In this document: piece after piece, positions 52,951-61,730 of the stretch
How the letters are laid out: each line of letters opens with the position of its first letter
Position numbering within the stretch: position 1 is the stretch's first letter
From: Sinomicrobium soli
GTDB lineage: Bacteria; Bacteroidota; Bacteroidia; Flavobacteriales; Flavobacteriaceae
DNA: 64,000 bases
Assembly (NCBI RefSeq): GCF_003285545.1
Contig: NZ_QLNV01000009.1
Coordinates: 108,665 to 172,664, forward strand
Direction of reading: 5' to 3'
Position numbers and translations under genes: made by a program
Notes under the pieces: generated by a model
Databases searched by the model: none
The model's input: only the letters and a program-made list of their open reading frames with translations
Told to the model about the DNA's origin: nothing

Positions 52951-55038
52951 ATGAAAATAACTTACACTAACAGCATTTTTCTGGCGGTAATGGTTCTCGG
53001 GCTTACTGCCGTTTCCTGTAAGCAGGAAAAGAAGGATGGAGATAAGGAAGGGGGCGCTTCGGTTGAGGAAGTCCCCGGAATAAATCTCCAATATATGGAT
53101 ACTACGGTACCTGCAAAGGATGATTTCTTCCGTTTCGTAAACGGTAAGTGGCTTGATGAGGCCGAAATTCCGGCAGACAAGACCCTTTGGGGAAGTTTTC
53201 TCGAATTACGTGATAAAACGGATAATGATGCCCTGGCCATTCTTAAGGAAGCTACGGAAGATACATCCCTGGATGCCGCTTCAGACCAGGCAAAAGCGGT
53301 ATATCTCTACGAGACCATTATGGACACGGCTTCGAGAAATGCCGCAGGCGTAGCTCCGGTAACACCGATACTCGAAAAAATTAAAAAGATCTCTTCGCTC
53401 GAAGAGCTTCAGGTCTTTCTCCAGGAAACAGAACCCTACGGAGGGGCAGGTTTTTTCGGTATAGGAGTGGGGGCCGATGCCAAGGATAGTAATAAAAATG
53501 TGGCGTATCTCGGGGCGGGAGCACTGGGACTGCCGGACAGGGATTATTATGTGGCCGATGATGAAGACTCCAAAGACAAGCGCGAAAAGTATGAGGCTCA
53601 TATCGCGAGAATGCTGCAGTTTGTGGATTACGACGAGGAAAAGGCCGGCGAACTGGCAGCGCGTATCCTCGCTTTCGAGACCCGTATGGCCCGGCCACGA
53701 TTGGATAAGGTAGAGCGCAGAAACCCGGAGAAACGCTATAATCCGACCGCGGTTACCGACCTTGAAAAAATGGCTCCCGGGGTAGACTGGGGAGGGTATT
53801 TTTCTTCGCTGGAAGTCGCGGTGGATACCGTGATTATTTCGGAAGTAGCCTATTTTAAGGAACTCCCGGAACTTTTAAATGAAAATAATCTCGAAGACTG
53901 GAAAGCCTATCTCAGCTGGACAGCACTCAACCATGCTGCAGGGACCCTGTCGGAAGAGATCGAAACCGCAGACTGGGATTTTTACAACAAGACGCTTAAG
54001 GGAGCCAAAGAACAGGAGCCCCGTGACAAAAGGGCTCTTCAGACCATAAACAGGGCTATAGGAGAAGCCCTCGGAAAATTGTATGTAGATAAAAAGTTTC
54101 CGCCGGAAGCAAAAGCACAGGCTAAGGAAATGATCGGCAATGTTATATCTGCCTTCGAAACCCGGATTCAAGCTTTACCCTGGATGGATGATGAGACCAA
54201 GACAAAAGCCATAGAAAAACTAAGTAAGATTACGGTTAAAATCGGGTACCCGGACAACTGGAAGGATTATTCCGCACTTGATGTAAAAAGTCCTGCCGAA
54301 GGAGGAAGCTATTTTGACAATATACAACAAGTAAAGCACTGGAGTTTTAAGGAGGATATCAGTAAGCTCGGCAAACCTGTCGATAAAAGTGAATGGTATA
54401 TGGCTCCTCAGATTGTCAATGCCTATTTTAATCCGTCCTATAATGAGATTGTGTTCCCGGCAGCCATACTACAGCCGCCGTTCTTTAATTTTACGGCAGA
54501 TGCGGCTGTGAATTACGGGGGGATAGGTGCCGTAATAGGACATGAGATCTCCCACAGTTTTGATGATCAGGGTGCAAAATACGATGCCGACGGGAACCTG
54601 GCCAACTGGTGGACGGATGAAGACCTGGAACAGTTTCAGAAACTTGGCGATGATCTCGCCGACCAGTACAGTGCCATTGAAGTGCTCCCGGAGGTATTTA
54701 TCAACGGGAAATTTACACTCGGGGAAAATATAGGTGACCTCGGGGGGGTCAATGCAGCTTATGACGGACTGCAACTCTACCTCAAGGAGCATGGAGATCC
54801 GGGGGTGATAGACGGATTTACCCCGGAACAGCGTTTCTTTATCTCCTGGGCCACGGTATGGCGGACCAAGATACGTGATGAGGCACTGAAAAACCAGATA
54901 AAAACAGACCCGCACTCTCCCGGGGAGTACAGGGCTACACAACCCTTGCTGAATATAGATGCCTTTTATCAAGCTTTTGACATACAGGAAGGAGACGGTA
55001 TGTACCTGGAACCTGAAAAAAGGGTTAAGATCTGGTAA
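52951..55038 (+). CDS. M13-family zinc metallopeptidase (PepO/neprilysin-like) lipoprotein
   Basis: This 695-residue peptidase cleaves peptides of limited size in the periplasm. The signal has a lipobox with cysteine in AVSCKQEK (about residue 24). The N-terminal helical domain begins NLQYMDTTVPAKDDFFRFVNGKW, shown here as DTTVPAKDDFFRFVNGKW. The catalytic domain has NPSYNEIVFPAAILQPPFF and the zinc site HEISHSFDDQG. The third ligand is the glutamate in GENIGDLGGVNAAYDG, and the C-terminal substrate stretch contains TDPHSPGEYRA. All key residues are present. A strong terminator follows at 55126. A lipoprotein gene precedes it. Confidence 0.95.
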   Translation: MKITYTNSIFLAVMVLGLTAVSCKQEKKDGDKEGGASVEEVPGINLQYMDTTVPAKDDFFRFVNGKWLDEAEIPADKTLWGSFLELRDKTDNDALAILKEATEDTSLDAASDQAKAVYLYETIMDTASRNAAGVAPVTPILEKIKKISSLEELQVFLQETEPYGGAGFFGIGVGADAKDSNKNVAYLGAGALGLPDRDYYVADDEDSKDKREKYEAHIARMLQFVDYDEEKAGELAARILAFETRMARPRLDKVERRNPEKRYNPTAVTDLEKMAPGVDWGGYFSSLEVAVDTVIISEVAYFKELPELLNENNLEDWKAYLSWTALNHAAGTLSEEIETADWDFYNKTLKGAKEQEPRDKRALQTINRAIGEALGKLYVDKKFPPEAKAQAKEMIGNVISAFETRIQALPWMDDETKTKAIEKLSKITVKIGYPDNWKDYSALDVKSPAEGGSYFDNIQQVKHWSFKEDISKLGKPVDKSEWYMAPQIVNAYFNPSYNEIVFPAAILQPPFFNFTADAAVNYGGIGAVIGHEISHSFDDQGAKYDADGNLANWWTDEDLEQFQKLGDDLADQYSAIEVLPEVFINGKFTLGENIGDLGGVNAAYDGLQLYLKEHGDPGVIDGFTPEQRFFISWATVWRTKIRDEALKNQIKTDPHSPGEYRATQPLLNIDAFYQAFDIQEGDGMYLEPEKRVKIW

Positions 55039-55063
55039 ATACTTTTCAGGGATGCTGATTTAA

Positions 55064-55119
55064 ACAGCATAACGGAAAAACCGGAGATCCCTCCCCGGGA
55101 CAAAGGAATTTCAACAAGT
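55064..55119. repeat. Dispersed intergenic repeat, partial copy D
   Basis: AGCATAACGGAAAAACCGGAGATCCCTCC (split) and CAAAGGAATTTCAACAAG are the same blocks as in copies A-C but in a different order, with no inverted ends. A decayed or rearranged copy is likely. Confidence 0.6.
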
Positions 55120-55125
55120 TCTAAT

Positions 55126-55157
55126 AACCCCGTCACTTCAGGTGACGGGGTTTTGTT
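55126..55157. terminator. Strong terminator between the M13 peptidase and rnhB genes
   Basis: A perfect 11-bp stem AACCCCGTCAC (55126-55136) with GTGACGGGGTT (55142-55152), loop TTCAG, then TTTTGTT. Confidence 0.9.
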
Positions 55158-55206
55158 ATGAGTTCAAAGTTGTAAAACCAGTAACCTATGACCTGCAACC
55201 ACAAAC

Positions 55207-55803
55207 CTACAACCCCAGCTCCAGCTGGTCCGGCAGCAGGCGGAAACCCTTCCGGTGGTAAGGGCTGATACCGTATTTTCGGATGGCTTCGCGGTGTTCC
55301 CTGGTGGGGTATCCCTTGTTTTTCTTCCAGTTATACATGGGGAATTCCTCGTGCAGTTGTTCCATATAGGTGTCCCGGTATGTTTTGGCCAGTACGGAAG
55401 CGGCTGCGATATTCAGGTATTTGCCATCCCCTTTTACGACACACAGGTGTGGGATATCCCGGTAGGGCTTAAAGCGGTTTCCATCTACCAGGATATGTTG
55501 TGGCCTTGTGCTGAGCTGGTCGAGGGCCCTGTGCATGCCCTGTATGGAAGCGTGGAGTATATTGAGCTTGTATATCTCATCTTCAAAAATATGGCATACT
55601 CCGAAACACGATGCCTTCTCTTCAATGATGTGACGGAGTTTATACCGCTGTTTTTCCGATAACTGTTTGGAGTCGTTCAGTATGTCATCATTAAAATCCT
55701 CCGGCAGAATTACCGCTGCGGCCGTTACCGGCCCTGCAAGGCAACCCCGCCCCGCTTCATCGGTCCCTGCTTCCGGAAAAGAGTAAAAACACTTTTTTAA
55801 CAT
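55207..55803 (-). CDS. rnhB: Ribonuclease HII
   Basis: RNase HII removes ribonucleotides from RNA-DNA hybrids. The 198-residue protein has the start [21 protein letters not shown] with the conserved D-E-x-[13 protein letters not shown] and, later, the acidic pair in HILVDGNRF. The C-terminal motif [12 protein letters not shown] is typical. Length is normal. It is convergent with the M13 peptidase gene and divergent from the SusC gene. Confidence 0.97.
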   Translation of the reverse strand: MLKKCFYSFPEAGTDEAGRGCLAGPVTAAAVILPEDFNDDILNDSKQLSEKQRYKLRHIIEEKASCFGVCHIFEDEIYKLNILHASIQGMHRALDQLSTRPQHILVDGNRFKPYRDIPHLCVVKGDGKYLNIAAASVLAKTYRDTYMEQLHEEFPMYNWKKNKGYPTREHREAIRKYGISPYHRKGFRLLPDQLELGL

Positions 55804-55947
55804 ATCGTTTTGTTTTTGATGATAAACGAAAAAACAGCAGGCTAATTTAGGAAATCGCAGTTTGTTTTACAGGATATACTGTTAATATTTATTTGTTTCA
55901 AGTATGTGGGGTTATATATCGGTACGTTTTAAGGTTGAGCTGTTAAA

Positions 55948-55982
55948 TTTTTGTTATTTTTAAATTTATTTTAAGATATTTG
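55948..55982 (+). promoter_or_regulatory. Candidate promoter of the SusC operon
   Basis: TTTTTG (55948-55953) and GATATTTG (55975-55982, one mismatch to TAnnTTTG) are 21 bases apart in a very AT-rich stretch upstream of the ATG at 56010. Confidence 0.35.
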
Positions 55983-56009
55983 CTCCCAGCTAAATCAAAT
56001 AGATGTAAT

Positions 56010-59000
56010 ATGAGATCAAAGTTTACTCAAATTCTGACGCTGTTACTGGCGTTCGTAGTACAGCTCTCCTTTGCACAGGAGAAGACTATTACGGGTAACG
56101 TAACCGACGAGACCGGTATGCCGTTACCCGGGGTTAACATTGTGGTAAAAGGGACCACCAATGGAACCCAGACCGATTTTGACGGGAACTACAGCATCAG
56201 CACCAGTACCGGGCAGGTGTTGCAGTTTACCTATGTAGGAATGTCTGCCGTGGAAATGACGGTAGGAACTTCATCTGTTATAGATGTACAGATGCAGGAA
56301 GATGCACAGGCTCTGGAGGAGGTTGTTGTAACTGCTCTGGGACTTGTGAGAAAGCCTAAAGAACTTTCCTATTCCGTTGCGAAAGTGGATAATGAGGCCC
56401 TTACCGAAACCCGAGCCGTGAATGCGGCTACGGCGATGGTGGGAAAGGTCTCCGGTCTGCAAATTAATACGATTAGTAACGGGGTTAACCCTAACACACG
56501 GGTTGTTTTAAGAGGTAACCGTTCCTTGTTAGGGGAAAACCAAGCATTGATAGTTATCGATGGATACCCGTCAAGTCGTGGAGCTTTAGATAGAATAAAC
56601 CCCTCAGATATTGAGAATGTGTCTATTCTTAAAGGTTCGAACGCCTCGGCACTATACGGTTCTGAAGCTTCTAATGGGGTCGTGGTCATTACGACTAAAT
56701 CTGGAAAAGGAAAGTCAAGTATCACGATTACTTCTTCTATACAGCAGGAAAAAGTATCTTTTATGCCTAAACTTCAAAATAAATTTGGTGTTGGAGGCTT
56801 TCCTGATGGTACATTGTGGCCATTGGAAAATGTGAACTGGGGACCGAGGTATGACGGCTCTATGGTAGCTGCAAGTGAACAGGTAGAAGATGGATCCGTA
56901 TGGATGGTACCCTTTTCTCCTATAAAGAACAACCACAAAAAATTCTTTAACACAGGGAATACTCTGAGAAATAGTATAGAGTTTAGTGGAGGAAGTGATA
57001 ATGGGCATTATCTGTTTTCTTTAGACCAGACTAACACTGAGGGTGTTGTTCCGAATGACACCTATAACAGGACCAATGTAAGGTTAAAAGCAGGGTATGA
57101 TTTTGGCAGACTAAAGACAGAAGGAAACCTGTCCTTTTTTAGATCGCACTCCAATGTTGTTGGAGAAGGGGGACGTCAAGCTAGGCCACTTTATTGGTAT
57201 GTGTTAAATACGCCATTACATATTCCTCTTGCTGAGATGAAAAACTGGAGAACCGGAAAATATACACGTAATGAGGTATCGTATTATCGATTTTATGAAA
57301 ACCCTTATTTCATTATTGATTCACAACGGGATTACAACGACACTTTTGAGATTAACTTTATTTCGAATACTTCTTACGAGTTTACGGATTGGTTGTCTGC
57401 AAATTTGAGATTGGGATATACCAGCTATAGTTGGGAAGAGAAAGAGAAACATGATGGATATACGAGTAATTTTACTCCTGTCAATGCTTATTCTGAAATT
57501 GCTAATTTCGGTGCTACGACAAGAGACGAGATGTTTAGATCATCCCGATTTAATAGTGATTTCATTATATCTATTGACAAGGATTTGTCGGAGAGCTTTA
57601 ATGTAAATGCAAACTTTGGTCAGAACATAAGAATTACCGAAAGTAAAAATGTAGAGCTTACAGGAGAGAACCTGATAATTCCTTATTTCTATAATGTATC
57701 GACGAGAACAGGTCCTCTTGGAGGAGGAGAGGAGACGAAACGATATCGCAAGATTGGAGTATATGGAGATGTGACCTTAGGTTATAATGATTACCTCTTT
57801 CTCAATGTTACTGCGAGAAATGACTGGAGCTCTGCTCTCTCTAAAGAAAACCGATCGTATTTTTATCCTGGAGTAGGGGTGTCCTTTGTTCCTACTGATG
57901 CTTTTGAGGGAATGAAAGGTAACTTCTTGAGATACATAAAGGCAAACTTTAATGTTACAAAGTCAGGGAACGACCCTAGTGAGTACGAAAACCAAAGTGT
58001 GTTCAGTGCTCCTGACGGCTTCCCTTATGGCTCAACGGTAGGTTTGGGGCTTGATTCTAGGGATGCTGACCCTGATCTTCAACCCGAATTTACGGTGTCT
58101 TATGAAGCGGGTCTTGAATTTGCATTTTTTCAAGGAGATAGATTGTCAGGGAATATTTCCCTCTACCAGACCAATACAACAGATCAGATAGTCCCTATCA
58201 ATACCTCAGTTGCTTCAGGAGCAAATAGTTATTTGACTAATATTGGAGAGATTAAAAATCAAGGAATTGAAATAGATTTGAATGGTGCAATAGTGAAAAA
58301 TGAGGATTTTTCCTGGGATCTTGGGATCAATTATGCACTTAATAAATCTGAAGTACTCTCTCTTACGGATGGAGTAGATGAACTTGAGGTCGGTTCTTAT
58401 TATTTAGATGGCCCTGGCTATGGAGCCTATGTTGTTGCGAAGGTAGGGGAGCCCTATCCGCTACTCAAAACCACAGATTATCTGAGAGATGACCAAGGAC
58501 GTGTTATTGTAGGTGATAACGGAGATCCCATTCAGGATACCAACCTCCAGATACAAGGAAAAACTACACCGGATTATATTGTGGGGGTAAACACGACTTT
58601 CAAGTACAAAGGATTTAGCCTTTACGCAGTGGCAGATTACAGAACTGGACATTATTTTTATAATAATGTGGTGGATGCTCTAGAATTTACTGGATTAACA
58701 CAACACAGTGTAACGTCTAACAGACAGCCTTTTGTCTTTCCTAATTCAGTCTATTCTGACGGTAATGGAGGGTATGTGGAAAATACTGACCGTTTGACTA
58801 CAGGAGGTGGTAATGCTTTTTGGGATAATTATAACTTGGTTAAATCCAATTATGTGACAGATGCCAGTGTGTTGAAATTGAGAGAAGTATCCTTGGCCTA
58901 TAGTTTTGGAGAGGAAATTACAGGTAAACTCGGTTTACAAGACCTTAGGGTTTCTTTGTATGGAAGAAATTTGTATATGTGGAGACCCAAGGATAATGTC

Positions 59001-59111
59001 TATTCGGATCCGGAATTTAATTACAATAACGGTAATGCAGTTGGGTTCGGAACACAATCTCAAACACCGCCAACGAGACAATTTGGTATGGCCTTAACCG
59101 TAAAATTCTAA
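56010..59111 (+). CDS. SusC/RagA-family TonB-linked outer-membrane transporter
   Basis: This 1033-residue transporter imports glycans or peptides with its SusD partner. From the ATG at 56010 it has a signal peptide (ending SFAQ) and a CarboxypepD-like domain (with GNVTDETGMPLPGVNIVVKG, residues ~26-100). The SusC hallmark EEVVVTALGLVRKP-type TonB box is followed by a plug with VLRGNRSLLGENQALIVIDGYP (shown short as NQALIVIDGYP) and ASALYGSEASNGVVVITTKSG. The barrel ends ALTVKF. The first 450 bases are of normal composition (51% GC in 56101-56460). The next 360 bases are 40% GC by direct count, and the gene stays AT-rich, so it looks mosaic. The in-frame TTG at 55980 was not used. Confidence 0.95.
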   Translation: MRSKFTQILTLLLAFVVQLSFAQEKTITGNVTDETGMPLPGVNIVVKGTTNGTQTDFDGNYSISTSTGQVLQFTYVGMSAVEMTVGTSSVIDVQMQEDAQALEEVVVTALGLVRKPKELSYSVAKVDNEALTETRAVNAATAMVGKVSGLQINTISNGVNPNTRVVLRGNRSLLGENQALIVIDGYPSSRGALDRINPSDIENVSILKGSNASALYGSEASNGVVVITTKSGKGKSSITITSSIQQEKVSFMPKLQNKFGVGGFPDGTLWPLENVNWGPRYDGSMVAASEQVEDGSVWMVPFSPIKNNHKKFFNTGNTLRNSIEFSGGSDNGHYLFSLDQTNTEGVVPNDTYNRTNVRLKAGYDFGRLKTEGNLSFFRSHSNVVGEGGRQARPLYWYVLNTPLHIPLAEMKNWRTGKYTRNEVSYYRFYENPYFIIDSQRDYNDTFEINFISNTSYEFTDWLSANLRLGYTSYSWEEKEKHDGYTSNFTPVNAYSEIANFGATTRDEMFRSSRFNSDFIISIDKDLSESFNVNANFGQNIRITESKNVELTGENLIIPYFYNVSTRTGPLGGGEETKRYRKIGVYGDVTLGYNDYLFLNVTARNDWSSALSKENRSYFYPGVGVSFVPTDAFEGMKGNFLRYIKANFNVTKSGNDPSEYENQSVFSAPDGFPYGSTVGLGLDSRDADPDLQPEFTVSYEAGLEFAFFQGDRLSGNISLYQTNTTDQIVPINTSVASGANSYLTNIGEIKNQGIEIDLNGAIVKNEDFSWDLGINYALNKSEVLSLTDGVDELEVGSYYLDGPGYGAYVVAKVGEPYPLLKTTDYLRDDQGRVIVGDNGDPIQDTNLQIQGKTTPDYIVGVNTTFKYKGFSLYAVADYRTGHYFYNNVVDALEFTGLTQHSVTSNRQPFVFPNSVYSDGNGGYVENTDRLTTGGGNAFWDNYNLVKSNYVTDASVLKLREVSLAYSFGEEITGKLGLQDLRVSLYGRNLYMWRPKDNVYSDPEFNYNNGNAVGFGTQSQTPPTRQFGMALTVKF

Positions 59112-59118
59112 AAAAACA

Positions 59119-60636
59119 ATGATGAAGAAAAATATTCAAATAGTCATACAGAGCTTGTTGCTATTAGCGGCTATGGTTTTTGTAACAAGCTGTGAGGATT
59201 TTCTCGATGTTAATGAGAATCCCAATGATCCACCAATTTCTACCCCGAATTTGACGCTTCCGGTAGCGCAGCAGCATTTCGCCAATCTCAATGGTACTGA
59301 GATGACTTATCTGGGAAATTATTTTGTGTACAATTGGGCAGTGCCATCAAACTGGTCAGCGAATCAGGAAATGCTCCGATATACAATTACCAACGGATTT
59401 TACACTATGATTTTTGAAGAATCATATGGGGAGATATTTAGGAATTTGACATATATTGAAACTTATGAAGATGAAGAAGGCATAGTAGATTACAGTGCGT
59501 ATAAAATAATATCTCAAGTGCTAAAAGGGTTTCAGTATCAGTACCTTGTAGACCTATACGGAGATGTTCCTTATACTGAAGCTAATCAGCGTGCAGAAAA
59601 TGTTACCCCGATATATGACGATGCGGAAACCGTCTATAGAAGTGTTATCGATTCTTTGACAGCTGCTGCCGACCTCGCAATGAATATGCCTAATACTTAC
59701 CAGGATCCGGGCACCGCCGATATCATGTTTGGTGGGGATATGGAGCTTTGGGCGCAATTTGCCAATACTGTGAAGTTGCGCATGCTTCTCCGTTTTAGCG
59801 ATACCGGTCAGGATAATTATATTCAGGAGCAAATAGCGCTTATAGATGCTAATGGGGCAGGTTATATTGATGCGGATGTTGTAGCTAATCCGGGCTACTC
59901 CTCTGGTACAGATCAGCAAAGTCCATTTTGGGACTATGTCGGTTATGACGAAGGGGGCAACAGACAAGACAGGAATAGGTTAACTGTGGCCACAGATTAT
60001 ACCATATCTTACCTTGAGGATACCAATGATCCTCGTCTTGAGTATATTTACGCCCCTTCGGCAGACGAAGGTGAGTATAAGGGAGTCTATCAATCTGTTG
60101 AGCTTCCTGGATCAGGGTTTACAGAGACCCTGTTGTCACGCGTGGGACCAGGGCTGTTGAAAGGACCAGACCAAGATCAGCCTATCATGTTATTGGCTGA
60201 GGCACTTTTCTTGCAGTCTGAAGCTGTAGTTCGTGGGTATATTGATGGAGGTGATGCCGAAGCCAAGGCCTTGTATAACGAAGCTATAACAGCCTCGTTT
60301 GATTACCTAGGTGTTGAAGAATCGGTTTCGGATTATTATGATCAGGCTATCGAAAACGTAGGATGGGATGCTTCTTCAGATAAGATAGAAGCAATCATTA
60401 CACAGAAATGGGTGGCTTTGAACGGGACTTCGTCTATCGAATCTTGGGTGGAGTTGACACGAACTGGATTTCCAGCAGATCTTCCTACTTCGAATTCTTC
60501 CACAAGAGGTGCGGGTGTATATCCTGTAGGGTTGGTTTATCCTGCTTCTGAGTATTCGAGAAACAGCAATAACGTACCCGCCAAGACTACGGATGATGCA
60601 TTTACACAATATCCTTTCTGGAAAGGACAAAATTAA
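59119..60636 (+). CDS. SusD/RagB-family surface lipoprotein (SusD-like_2 group)
   Basis: This 505-residue lipoprotein caps the SusC channel and binds its substrate. The signal ends with lipobox VTSC and is followed by EDFLDVNENPNDPP, the start typical of the SusD-like_2 group. Helical TPR-like pairs follow, for example QVLKGFQYQYLVDLYGDVPY. The C-terminal third contains the motif EAIITQKWVALNGTSSIESW. It begins seven bases after the SusC stop codon. Two ATGs (59119 and 59122) are possible. Base composition is as AT-rich as the SusC body, so it likely moved with it. Confidence 0.93.
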   Translation: MMKKNIQIVIQSLLLLAAMVFVTSCEDFLDVNENPNDPPISTPNLTLPVAQQHFANLNGTEMTYLGNYFVYNWAVPSNWSANQEMLRYTITNGFYTMIFEESYGEIFRNLTYIETYEDEEGIVDYSAYKIISQVLKGFQYQYLVDLYGDVPYTEANQRAENVTPIYDDAETVYRSVIDSLTAAADLAMNMPNTYQDPGTADIMFGGDMELWAQFANTVKLRMLLRFSDTGQDNYIQEQIALIDANGAGYIDADVVANPGYSSGTDQQSPFWDYVGYDEGGNRQDRNRLTVATDYTISYLEDTNDPRLEYIYAPSADEGEYKGVYQSVELPGSGFTETLLSRVGPGLLKGPDQDQPIMLLAEALFLQSEAVVRGYIDGGDAEAKALYNEAITASFDYLGVEESVSDYYDQAIENVGWDASSDKIEAIITQKWVALNGTSSIESWVELTRTGFPADLPTSNSSTRGAGVYPVGLVYPASEYSRNSNNVPAKTTDDAFTQYPFWKGQN

Positions 60637-60647
60637 AATTAGATACT

Positions 60648-61535
60648 ATGAAAAATATTTATAAGTATATATATATAATAGCGTCCATTCCATTACTTCT
60701 TTTAGGATCATGTGATGCGTTGTTAGATCAGGACAAGACCGATTTCGGCAAGGGGCCTAATTTTGTTGGATTTCAAAATACTGGATCGAGTGTGAGTATT
60801 TTGGTGACTGGAGCAGAAGTAAATATTGCAGTTCCCGTTGATGTTGTCGGTCCTTCGGTGTCAAAGCTCAGTCAGAATATTGAAGTGACGTTTGAGGTAA
60901 TCGATAGCTTGACCACAGCAGTGGAAGGTGTGAATTACAGATTGGAGTCTAACGCTATAACACTTACCCCTAATGACTGGGGAGATTTGTATACTGCAGA
61001 GTTGCCAATTACTATTATTACGGAAGGGATCGAAGTTCCTTTAGAAGGGGACGCACCTGTTATCGGACTTTCTGTTACCGGAATTTCTTCTGAAGACGGA
61101 GTAATGATAAACCAGAAAAGTGTGGTTACTGAAGTTTCCTTGGCATATAGCTGTCCATTTGATATTAATGATTATGCAGGAACATACCTGGCTACTACTG
61201 ATGAATTTGGAATTTATATTTCGGATCCGGTACCTTTTGAGGTAGAAGTTGGACCTGGAGATAACCAAATAACATTAGTCAATGTAGCTGCACATCCTGA
61301 GGCTTATGATGTCGTAGTCGATATCGATCCGGAAAATGGAAATCTTTCTATAGAAAGACAACCTGTTCTGAATAGTAATAATATTGGCTATACTTACGGT
61401 GAGTTGCGTTGGGATGGGACTGGCACTAGTATCCCTTCTCCTGGTCATTGTGTGGGGGTTTTGGATATTGCACCTAATTTCACCGTTGATGCAGGATCCT
61501 TTGGCCCTTTTAGAATTGTGTTTGAAAAACAATAG
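60648..61535 (+). CDS. Uncharacterised lipoprotein, third gene of the SusC/D locus
   Basis: This 295-residue lipoprotein has a signal with lipobox LGSC (cysteine at about residue 23). A beta-rich domain (about 35-160, with VNIAVPVDVVGPSVSKL and VTFEVIDS) follows, resembling Calx-beta or DUF4843-like repeats found beside SusD genes. A second part begins SLAYSCPFDINDYAGTYLA. It starts 11 bases after the SusD stop codon, so the three genes form one operon. A surface substrate-binding role is inferred. No enzyme gene is present in the locus. Confidence 0.85.
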   Translation: MKNIYKYIYIIASIPLLLLGSCDALLDQDKTDFGKGPNFVGFQNTGSSVSILVTGAEVNIAVPVDVVGPSVSKLSQNIEVTFEVIDSLTTAVEGVNYRLESNAITLTPNDWGDLYTAELPITIITEGIEVPLEGDAPVIGLSVTGISSEDGVMINQKSVVTEVSLAYSCPFDINDYAGTYLATTDEFGIYISDPVPFEVEVGPGDNQITLVNVAAHPEAYDVVVDIDPENGNLSIERQPVLNSNNIGYTYGELRWDGTGTSIPSPGHCVGVLDIAPNFTVDAGSFGPFRIVFEKQ

Positions 61536-61561
61536 GGTATATAAACATAGTATTGATAATG

Positions 61562-61592
61562 AGGAGACTGCTTTTTGAAGTGGTCTCTTTTT
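61562..61592 (+). terminator. Terminator of the SusC/D operon
   Basis: GAGAC (61564-61568) pairs with GTCTC (61583-61587), extended by wobble pairs, and is followed by TTTTTTTG. Confidence 0.75.
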
Positions 61593-61632
61593 TTGTTATT
61601 TCTGTATAGGTGCTAAATTCCCCCAAAAAACC

Positions 61633-61640
61633 TACCTTTG
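61633..61640 (+). promoter_or_regulatory. Promoter -7 element before the porin gene
   Basis: TACCTTTG matches TAnnTTTG and lies 90 bases upstream of the ATG at 61731. Confidence 0.45.
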
Positions 61641-61730
61641 CCATCAGGATAAATGGCTTCCCAAAGTTTTGAAGAGGCAAGAACAGGGCAGCCCATGACG
61701 TTATCCTTTACGCAAAAGGAAGTGTTTTCA

